DNA of 64,000 nucleotides, taken from the NCBI GenBank assembly GCA_963677325.2, contig CAXXGM010000014.1, forward strand, positions 256,667-320,666, given 5' to 3'. The translations under genes were made by a program, and so were the position numbers. This document shows, piece by piece, positions 59,001 through 64,000 of the stretch. Numbering within the stretch: position 1 is the stretch's first letter; every line of letters begins with the position of its first letter. This DNA is from G963677325 sp963677325 (GTDB lineage Bacteria > Bacteroidota > Bacteroidia > Bacteroidales > Prolixibacteraceae). A model generated the notes under the pieces. It was not told where the DNA came from, searched no databases, and was given only the letters and a program-made list of their open reading frames with translations.

Positions 59001-60467
59001 GCTGTTGTTGGCATCGATTATACAAAGGTTGCTTATTCCTTCAATGATACGGTTAGATTTGCAGGAGACTCAATCATATTTAAAAATTTCACAGTTCAGG
59101 ACAAAGAAAAAAATAAAGCACTATTTAACGGGGTAATTACACATCATTTATTCGGCAGGTTGACCTACGACATGACAGCCTCAACCAACAAAATACTTGG
59201 TTTCAACACAACAGCATCCGATAATAATCTATTCTATGGAATAGCTCATTGTTCTGGCAGTCTGGCTTTGAAGGGTGCAGGGGTAAAATTAAAAATGACC
59301 TCCACCCTTAAGACGGAAGCTGGCACACAGATCAATATTCCTCTTGAAAATCCTGAGACAGTTAGTGAATACAACTTCATCCGGTTTATTAATCCCGATA
59401 CACTAAACGAAAAATCGCAACAATTCAAAAGGATAAACGTAAACAACAATTTTGAATTGGATATGGATTTAACTGCCACCAACGACGCCCGGATTCAGAT
59501 GTTGTTTAACTCGAACATCGGGAATGCAATAAATGGACAGGGGATTGGAAATCTAAGATTCATCTATGATAAGGATGGCGATTTCTATATCTATGGAGAT
59601 TATGAAATCGAAAAGGGAGATTATATGTTTGTTCTTCAGAATGTGATTCAGCGGAAATTCACGATCGAACAAGGGGGGACGATTTCCTTTAACGGAGATA
59701 TATACAATGCTACCGTTGATTTAGATGCGGTTTACAATATCAGGACGATGGTTAGCGATCTTCTGACAGGAAGCACCCAGGGAGAGAATTCCAGGAAAAT
59801 TCCGATAGAATGCAGAATTAATCTTTCCAAAAAATTATTTAATCCTAATGTGAAGTTCGATATCCTTTTCCCAACGGTGGATGAACGCACCAAAGATGAA
59901 CTTCAGCAATACCTCAGCACTCAGGATGATGTTAACAGGCAAATGCTCTCCCTGTTGGTAATGGGACAATTCTACACCCCGGAATATCTCAGGGGAAGAC
60001 AGGATTTCCAGTCCAATTCAGCAAATCTGGTCGGATCTACCACTTCTGACATTCTTTCAAATTATCTCTCAAACTGGCTTTCACAGATCAGCAATGATTT
60101 TGATATCGGATTTAAGTATAGGCCTGGTGATCAGGTTAATACCAATCAAATGGAAGTAGCCCTAAGTACACAAATCTTTAATGACAAGGTCACCATTAAC
60201 GGCAATATCGGGAATAACAGCAGATTGCAATCAAATACAACAAATCCGGTTGTAGGCGAAGTGGAAGTATATGTTAAACTCAGTAAATCCGGTAAATTGC
60301 AGTTAAAAGCATACAACAGGGCCAACGATGATCTGATCTACGATACTTCTTTGTATAAACAGGGTGTGGGACTTTCATTTCGTGAAGAATTCGATTCTCT
60401 TTCAGATCTTTTCAAATTTTATAAATCCAAAAAGAAGAAGAATAGTCAGGATAAAAACAAGAGTTAA
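56070..60467 (+). CDS. TamB/DUF490-domain AsmA-like envelope protein
   Basis: The 1465-aa protein spans the periplasm. It begins with a hydrophobic segment and PKVQTWMTQWLMKQLSRNYNTKFTVEGVDIAFFKGLILNKLTIED, the typical TamB opening, continues as a very long beta-rich repeat region and ends in the DUF490 domain (about 1120-1430: KDGDFYIYGDYEIEKGDYMFVLQNVIQRKFTIEQGGTISFNGD, later LLVMGQFYTPEYL). TamB proteins move phospholipids or help insert barrel proteins in the outer membrane. No ATG fits the start. The frame is open from 56019, and IVLISILVITILFG upstream of the GTG at 56070 would complete the membrane anchor, so the true start may be an unusual codon nearer 56031. Confidence 0.85.
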   Translation: MITILFGASYYVFRSPKVQTWMTQWLMKQLSRNYNTKFTVEGVDIAFFKGLILNKLTIEDQQRDTLFSIDKATLQLDSFNLLKKKIYIGDLNLQNSMINIKKDSAKYNFQFLLTSSDSVSSPKWEVNFKNIFLKDSKITYRDLTSRDTIQNGINFRDLSLDKLNLSVTNIHNTDSVKEFSVDHASIFEKSGFNIPNLHFNARIDSSGFQISDLMFLSNHSHLEAKRIKISENKLFKPDSIRKENKLLNKYIVDGDFKESVISLADLAYVIPDLWGMNEPILFSGNVYGSLNNIKLKKINVKIGKNTQMNADLEMKGLPDWKNTFIYFRLYENVINFKDLAAIRMPEKYSRKYLNIPKPLLKDLRLTYKGNFSGFPSDFVAYGTVGGDLGRLTTDIAIKPKRSDDISFTGNLEAKSFKIGTLLNYEPLGAVSLGLKVNGIKSGGNKFNMKIEGNIDSLYFQNYRIDSIYVNGKASEKSFEGKMTVQDSNLRMNFSGIADLSGKIPVFNFSSNVENANLYALGLDESHKDSRTAFNLETNFSGDYIDNINGQINLNDFSIIRNGKTLRVKDLTLKTSNNPDINTIKLRSDILDMDIEGKYLFREFDLTFRDYITHFLPSINLPFSQRASTGNNSLNFDIRIKQAEELGGFFVSGLETKSPLLLKGAINSIRKTFTLEASAAEIRYGNAKVKDLTLSSRNVSNNWLFRAGTSEILIGKGLKIQNLSMNNSMSNDSIKSTFTWNNTGTPTYSGKIDVLGIFSKDKYGNSSADFDVNQSNIWVADSLWQIDRNRMHLDSTSLAVNNFNIHHKNEGFNISGKLSENIDEKLNIIFRQVKLGNLDLILDDDIGVDGVLNGRVSIANPYHSFFMTSDLKLSDFTYLQKNFGDILIGSEWDEKNQRLNSSFKLVKDKKTPLVLEGFYDPESKNINFNSTLKDFSLETLLPLLTSFSNKVEGIGNGTVKITGPISKPDFRGKVAVDNAVVGIDYTKVAYSFNDTVRFAGDSIIFKNFTVQDKEKNKALFNGVITHHLFGRLTYDMTASTNKILGFNTTASDNNLFYGIAHCSGSLALKGAGVKLKMTSTLKTEAGTQINIPLENPETVSEYNFIRFINPDTLNEKSQQFKRINVNNNFELDMDLTATNDARIQMLFNSNIGNAINGQGIGNLRFIYDKDGDFYIYGDYEIEKGDYMFVLQNVIQRKFTIEQGGTISFNGDIYNATVDLDAVYNIRTMVSDLLTGSTQGENSRKIPIECRINLSKKLFNPNVKFDILFPTVDERTKDELQQYLSTQDDVNRQMLSLLVMGQFYTPEYLRGRQDFQSNSANLVGSTTSDILSNYLSNWLSQISNDFDIGFKYRPGDQVNTNQMEVALSTQIFNDKVTINGNIGNNSRLQSNTTNPVVGEVEVYVKLSKSGKLQLKAYNRANDDLIYDTSLYKQGVGLSFREEFDSLSDLFKFYKSKKKKNSQDKNKS

Positions 60468-60553
60468 GAAGCAAGAACTGAGGAAGCCTGTTTGAAATTG
60501 TTAAAAAACAGGAAATGCGACTACATTAAATTAGAACATTACCTCAATATTTT

Positions 60554-60561
60554 TACTTTTG
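60554..60561 (+). promoter_or_regulatory. Bacteroidota -7 promoter box for the exbB-exbD-tonB operon
   Basis: TACTTTTG (a perfect TAnnTTTG) 41 bp before the exbB ATG. No TTG at the expected -33 distance. Confidence 0.5.
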
Positions 60562-60602
60562 TGGATAACTAATATCGAATATCTTAAAAATTAATCATTC
60601 CA

Positions 60603-61307
60603 ATGTTTAATCTACTATTGATACAGGCAGCACAGGGAGCCGTTGAAACTTCCGGCGTTGCGATTAAAACTGCACATCGTGCAGCAGAGATGAACTTTTT
60701 TGATCTTGCCGTAAAGGGGGGTTGGATCATGATTCCCATTACAATTCTGGGGTTTATAGCGGTATATATTTTTGCTGAACGTTACTATACGATCCAGAAA
60801 CTTACAAAAATAGATCCCGTTTTTATGAACCAGATAAAAGGACTGATCCACCAGGGAAAAATTGAAGGAGCTCTTCTTTTATGCCAATCAACAAATACTC
60901 CTTTCGCAAGAATGATTGAAAAAGGGATTTCCCGTATCGGAAGGCCTTTAAACGATGTGAATACAGCCATAGAAAATGTCGGTAATCTTGAAATATCGAA
61001 GCTCGAAAAAGGATTCCCTGCCCTTGCAAGTGTCTCCGGTGGAGCCCCAATGTTAGGTTTTCTCGGCACTGTGATTGGGATGGTCCAGGCTTTCTATAAC
61101 ATGGCCAATGCCGGAAGTAACGTGGATATTACCCTTCTCTCGGGAGGTATTTATCTGGCCATGGTCACAACTGTGGCAGGTCTTATTGTCGGTATTTTAG
61201 CCTATTTCTCCTATAATATTCTGGTTGCAAAAGTAGAAGCAGTCGTGTTTAATATGGAAGCTACCACTTCTGAATTTATGGACCTGCTGCATGAACCGGC
61301 TAATTAA
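60603..61307 (+). CDS. exbB: MotA/TolQ/ExbB proton channel family protein
   Basis: The 234-aa inner-membrane protein has three membrane segments: GWIMIPITILGFIAVYIFAERYYTI, the LASVSGGAPMLGFLGTVIGMVQAFYNMA stretch (near 145, conserved Gly-Thr-Val-Gly-Met) and YLAMVTTVAGLIVGILAYFSYNIL. It forms the proton channel with the next gene product and drives TonB-dependent uptake or the Tol system. The following ExbD and TonB genes point to the TonB role. First gene of a tight operon. Confidence 0.92.
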   Translation: MFNLLLIQAAQGAVETSGVAIKTAHRAAEMNFFDLAVKGGWIMIPITILGFIAVYIFAERYYTIQKLTKIDPVFMNQIKGLIHQGKIEGALLLCQSTNTPFARMIEKGISRIGRPLNDVNTAIENVGNLEISKLEKGFPALASVSGGAPMLGFLGTVIGMVQAFYNMANAGSNVDITLLSGGIYLAMVTTVAGLIVGILAYFSYNILVAKVEAVVFNMEATTSEFMDLLHEPAN

Positions 61308-61325
61308 TCTTAACAATCAGCAAGA

Positions 61326-61736
61326 ATGGCAATACGCGCAAGAAATAAAATAACAGCAAGCTTCAGCATGGCCTCCATGACCGATCTTGTATTTCTGTTA
61401 TTGATTTTTTTCATGATAACTTCCACTTTAGTTAGTCCAAATGCATTGAAATTGCTCCTTCCTCAGAGCAACAGTCAGACCAATGCGAAACCGCTGACCA
61501 CCATCTCCATCAGCAAGGAACTTAATTATTTTATAAACGATAACGGGAAACTGGTTCAGGTGAGTTTTAATGATATCGAGCCCTTCCTTCAAAAGGCCCT
61601 TGGCAATCAGCCTGAGATGTATATCTCACTGCATGCAGAAAAATCAGTACCTATCGAAGAAGTGGTGAAAGTGATGAATATCGCCCAGCGCAATAAGTAT
61701 AAAATGATTCTTGCCACCAGTCCGGAAGAACGATAA
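61326..61736 (+). CDS. exbD: ExbD/TolR family biopolymer transport protein
   Basis: The 136-aa protein has one membrane helix, SMTDLVFLLLIFFMITSTLV, with the channel Asp conserved in the MTDLVF context near residue 19. The periplasmic part contains ISKELNYFINDNGKL and EMYISLHAEKSVPIEEVVKVMNIAQRNKYKMILAT, as in ExbD. It follows exbB by 18 bp. Most Bacteroidota encode two ExbD-like proteins in such clusters; only one is present here. Confidence 0.92.
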   Translation: MAIRARNKITASFSMASMTDLVFLLLIFFMITSTLVSPNALKLLLPQSNSQTNAKPLTTISISKELNYFINDNGKLVQVSFNDIEPFLQKALGNQPEMYISLHAEKSVPIEEVVKVMNIAQRNKYKMILATSPEER

Positions 61737-61755
61737 AGAATTAAACAACTCATTA

Positions 61756-62673
61756 ATGACATTGACTGAAAGCCAAAAAAGAGGATTATTTGCCACCGTT
61801 CTTTTCCATGCAGGGGTACTTCTTTTATTGCTGTATTTCGGATTTGTGGCTCCCTTCCCTCCCCCTGCAGAACAAGGAATATTGCTTGATTTCGGAAATT
61901 CGGAAACAGGCCTTGGGCTGGAAGAACCCTCCGCGGGAAGAATTCAGGTGGATAAGGAAGAAAAACCAGTCCCTGTTCCTGCAGCTCCACGTGTAAAAAT
62001 AAAAGCACCCGCTCAGGAAGAGGAACAAATTCTCACCCAGGATTATGAAAAAACGGTTGCTGTTAAAACCGCCCCAAAGAAAAAGATCGATAATGAGAAA
62101 AAAATAAAGCTTGAGCAGGAACGCAAGGAAAAGGAAGAACTTGAAAAGCAAAGACAGCTTGAACAATTGGAAAGACAACGTGCCGCTGAAGCTGAACGGG
62201 TTAAAAAAGAAGAAGCGTCCAAATCCCTTGCTATTAATTCAAGAGCTAAAAACGCCTTCGGAACGGGGAAAGTTGACAACGGTTCTCAAAGCCGCGGTCA
62301 AGGTGTGACCTATGGAAGCGGAAACCAGGGAAGCCCTGATGGTACCCCTGGCGCCAATCAGTTCGGCAGCGGCGGAGGTTCAGGAAACGGAAGAGGGAAT
62401 GGAACTTCGTTCAGCCTTTCAGGCCGTAGCGCCCTTTCTTTACCAAAGCCCAACTTCCCCGGCAACGAAGCGGGTACGGTGGTTGTGGAGGTAACGGTGG
62501 ATAAGTCTGGGAAAGTGACAAAAGCCATGCCCGGAATAAAAGGTTCCAATACCATCGATACTGATTTATTGGAGGCGGCCAGAAAAGCAGCAATGTCCGC
62601 AGTTTTCAATACCGATCAGAATGCTCCCGCTTTTCAAAAGGGTACCATCACCTATCATTTCAGGCTGCAGTAA
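61756..62673 (+). CDS. tonB: TonB-family energy transducer
   Basis: The 305-aa protein has an N-terminal membrane anchor (RGLFATVLFHAGVLLLLLYFGF), a charged Lys/Glu-rich coiled coil (about 105-160), a Gly/Ser/Asn-rich stretch (SGNGRGNGTSFSL) and a C-terminal TonB domain, where GTVVVEVTVDKSGKVTKAMPGIKGSNTIDTDLLEAARKAA ends in GTITYHFRLQ. I chose the ATG at 61756 (MTLTESQKRG); an upstream ATG at 61711 overlaps the exbD end and adds 15 residues. TonB transmits proton-motive force to outer-membrane receptors. The elongated Gly-rich linker is unusual but lies in the spacer. Start codon is 19 bp after exbD. Confidence 0.9.
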   Translation: MTLTESQKRGLFATVLFHAGVLLLLLYFGFVAPFPPPAEQGILLDFGNSETGLGLEEPSAGRIQVDKEEKPVPVPAAPRVKIKAPAQEEEQILTQDYEKTVAVKTAPKKKIDNEKKIKLEQERKEKEELEKQRQLEQLERQRAAEAERVKKEEASKSLAINSRAKNAFGTGKVDNGSQSRGQGVTYGSGNQGSPDGTPGANQFGSGGGSGNGRGNGTSFSLSGRSALSLPKPNFPGNEAGTVVVEVTVDKSGKVTKAMPGIKGSNTIDTDLLEAARKAAMSAVFNTDQNAPAFQKGTITYHFRLQ

Positions 62674-62697
62674 AAATCTCAGGAAAAATAACCGAAT

Positions 62698-63075
62698 ATG
62701 AAAGAGCTGAAGAAATATTTCAAACTAAGTGCCGCCCCAGCTGATGTATACAATGCCATGACCAATCCAACCATGATTGAAATCTGGACTGGTGAACCGG
62801 TTGAAATGAGTACAGAACCGGGCAGCGAATTCTCAATCTGGGATGGAGCCATAGTGGGGCAGAATCTTGAATTTGAAGAGAATAAAAAAATAGTTCAGCT
62901 CTGGTATTTTGGTGAAAATACCCAATCCACAGTAACCCTCAAATTGTTTCCGGATAAAGAGGGCACCAGGGTCGAGCTTCACCAGACCAATATTCCGGAT
63001 GAAGCTTACGAAAATATGATCGAAGGATGGGAATCGGATTATTTTGGCAATCTGCAGGAATTATTTGAAAAATAA
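62698..63075 (+). CDS. SRPBCC/AHSA1-like (START-fold) protein
   Basis: The 125-aa protein has the pattern of activator-of-Hsp90-type START domains: KYFKLSAAPADVYNAMTNPTMIEIWTGEPVEMSTEPGSEFSIWDGAIVGQNLEFEENKKIVQLW, then STVTLKLFPDKEGTRVELHQTNIP and YENMIEGWESDYFGNLQELF. Such small proteins bind hydrophobic ligands or clients; substrate is unknown. It starts 24 bp after tonB and is probably the last gene of that operon. Confidence 0.85.
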   Translation: MKELKKYFKLSAAPADVYNAMTNPTMIEIWTGEPVEMSTEPGSEFSIWDGAIVGQNLEFEENKKIVQLWYFGENTQSTVTLKLFPDKEGTRVELHQTNIPDEAYENMIEGWESDYFGNLQELFEK

Positions 63076-63175
63076 CTTTAGGACCATTCAAAGCTCAAAT
63101 TTTTCATAAGGAATTAAAATCACTATTTACACAAAAAATTATTTATCGGGTCACCGGCAAGATTCTCTTCGCCCT

Positions 63176-63254
63176 ATATTCGCAGATTATTCGCATTATG
63201 TTCGTTTATATACGAATGAAGTACGAATAATCTACGAATAATGTACGAATAAAC
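63176..63254. repeat. Palindromic array of 11-bp TACGAATAATC units, copy 2
   Basis: On the right side, TACGAATGAAG (63211), TACGAATAATC (63222), TACGAATAATG (63233) and TACGAATAAAC (63244) follow each other at an exact 11-bp period. The left side (63176-63207) holds the inverted counterparts TATTCGCAGAT, TATTCGCATTA and TGTTCGTTTAT. It is a long imperfect hairpin related to 6368-6421. It ends 13 bp before the IS3-type element. Confidence 0.65.
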
Positions 63255-63319
63255 TCCGGCGTTGGTATGTCTTGTCCTGAAATAGGTTTACTCAAAAAGT
63301 AAATTAAATTCAGGATTTT

Positions 63320-63688
63320 ATGAAGAGAAAAGTAAACAGTTACACGGACGATTTTAAGCTGAAAGTTGTCCAGGAGTATTTAATGAGTGATGCCACGGTT
63401 TCTGAAGTTCAGAAAAAATATGGTATCAAGTGCAGGAGTTGTATTTCGGATTGGGTTCGTAAATTTGGCCTCCATAAACCCACTGAGCGTGAGATTGAAT
63501 TTGAAAGAGCGATGAAAGAACAAAGCCAAAAAACACCCAGGGAACAGGAGTTGGAGCTGGAGAACAGCCAGCTTAAAAAAGAACTTGAGAAGGAACGTCT
63601 GCGCACGGTTGTTCTCAATAAGATGATTGATATTGCAGAGCGTGATCTTAAGATCAAGGTAAGAAAAAACTCTGGTGCCAAACAGTAG
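63320..63688 (+). CDS. IS3-family transposase OrfA (helix-turn-helix protein)
   Basis: The 122-aa protein starts KRKVNSYTDDFKLKVVQEYLMSDATVSEVQKKYGI, the HTH domain of IS3-type OrfA proteins; CRSCISDWVRKFG completes the recognition helix. A leucine-zipper-like helix follows (EREIEFERAMKEQSQKTPREQELELENSQLKKELEKERLR), the usual multimerisation element. It ends past the slippery site at 63664 and overlaps orfB. Confidence 0.9.
   Translation: MKRKVNSYTDDFKLKVVQEYLMSDATVSEVQKKYGIKCRSCISDWVRKFGLHKPTEREIEFERAMKEQSQKTPREQELELENSQLKKELEKERLRTVVLNKMIDIAERDLKIKVRKNSGAKQ
63664..63670 (+). promoter_or_regulatory. Programmed -1 frameshift site, A AAA AAC
   Basis: In the orfA frame the heptamer reads A-AAA-AAC, the canonical slippery sequence for IS3 elements. 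A -1 slip turns AAC TCT GGT into CTC TGG TGC and joins orfA to the orfB frame. Confidence 0.85.
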
Positions 63689-64000
63689 AGGAGCTGCACA
63701 GGGGGGAATTGGCCTATCAGGTTAATCCTTTGTGTGAACTGTTTGGCAAGAGTAGGCAAGCTTATTATCAGCAATTAAAATACAATTACAAGGAAAGTGT
63801 CAAATCCGAGATCCTCTATCAACTGGTTCAGGAGCAGCGGGAGGTGATGCCCAAAATCGGGGGAAGGAAACTGTTTAAATTAATTGAACCGGAACTTCCG
63901 CGGGAGCTGCGGTTAGGACGGGATCTGTTCTTTGATTTTTTGCGCGAAAACGGGCTTCTGGCCCGAAGGTGGAAATCTAGGGTAAGGACCACTTACAGTG
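63670..64000 (+). CDS. IS3-family transposase OrfB, N-terminal part (truncated by window edge)
   Basis: The -1 frame is open from the slip site to the edge. It reads LWCQTVEELHRGELAYQVNPLCELFGKSRQAYYQQ followed by a basic stretch and a helical region ending RRWKSRVRTTYS. This is the IS3 OrfB N-terminus with the HTH_21-type region; the DDE catalytic core lies beyond the window. It should be produced as an OrfAB fusion. Confidence 0.8.

Larger units (their letters stand above)
63268..64000 (+). mobile_element. IS3-family insertion sequence, left part; cut by the window edge
   Basis: Two overlapping frames (orfA and orfB) with a -1 slippery site give the IS3 layout. The left terminus is probably TGTCTTGTCCTGAAATAGG at 63268, placed by its TG start and by similarity to IS3-type ends; the right end is outside the window, so inverted repeats and target duplication cannot be checked. 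Confidence 0.75.

Noticed and set aside
63176..63254. Possible CRISPR-like array of TACGAATAATC
   Set aside because: Units are 11 bp, directly adjacent and without spacers; no cas genes are present.

Overview
The window looks like a chromosomal segment of a member of the Bacteroidota, probably a Bacteroidales/Marinilabiliales-type organism. The pointers are: Bacteroidota-type promoter boxes (TAnnTTTG) in front of several genes; lineage-typical families (DUF3822 beside rsmD, GH3-like protein, a six-domain S1 protein, DUF3857 pair, TonB/ExbBD, TamB, lipoproteins with a short signal ending in SC); and a moderately AT-rich sequence with long, hairpin-rich intergenic spacers. Most of the 64 kb is housekeeping sequence, with accessory islands at about 0-2 kb, 6-17 kb, 37-39 kb, 48-51 kb and 63-64 kb.

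Layout. 0-2 kb: the tail of an M13 peptidase, a MITE-like nested palindrome with an 11-bp flanking duplication, nagB and a hairpin-array repeat. 2-6.3 kb: a four-gene cassette kdnA-kdnB-kdsA-(transaldolase/CBS fusion) for the LPS sugar Kdo and its 8-amino derivative Kdo8N. 6.5-11 kb: a phosphatase-fold protein that appears to have lost its metal ligands, a CYTH protein and an outer-membrane beta-barrel protein. 11-16.8 kb: a locus encoding a TPR-CHAT caspase-like protease, an ECF-type sigma factor, a transmembrane anti-sigma-like TPR protein and a small double-glycine-leader peptide. The protease and sigma genes carry +1 A frameshifts in short A runs. 16.8-31 kb: rRNA methyltransferases, serine acetyltransferase, PnuC and an NR-kinase-like protein, CtpA-type protease, nitronate monooxygenase, a LytTR regulator, two tRNA-Asp, DUF3822, a RecD-like helicase, RNase Z, a STAS protein and ribosomal protein S1. 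31-44 kb: phosphosugar mutase, deoxynucleoside kinase, GH3-like protein, CvpA, an intact IS4-family element with its target duplication, tyrS, a ChrB-like domain and mutS2. 44-51 kb: two DUF3857/transglutaminase paralogues (one lacking its catalytic Cys), small unknown genes and a tRNA-Leu/Gly/Gly cluster. 51.5-63 kb: ClC channel, glyA, tsaD, tamB, exbB-exbD-tonB and an SRPBCC protein. The right edge cuts an IS3-family element that has a canonical A AAA AAC frameshift site.

The most interesting parts are two. First, the CHAT/sigma/anti-sigma/leader-peptide locus: its arrangement suggests protease-controlled release of a sigma factor, analogous in logic to the TPR-CHAT, Csx30 and RpoE relay of type III-E CRISPR but with no CRISPR present. 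Second, a fusion in the Kdo cassette puts the CBS tail usually found on arabinose-5-phosphate isomerase (KdsD) onto a transaldolase-type barrel. These functions are inferences from domain content and gene order; what is directly visible is given in each entry.
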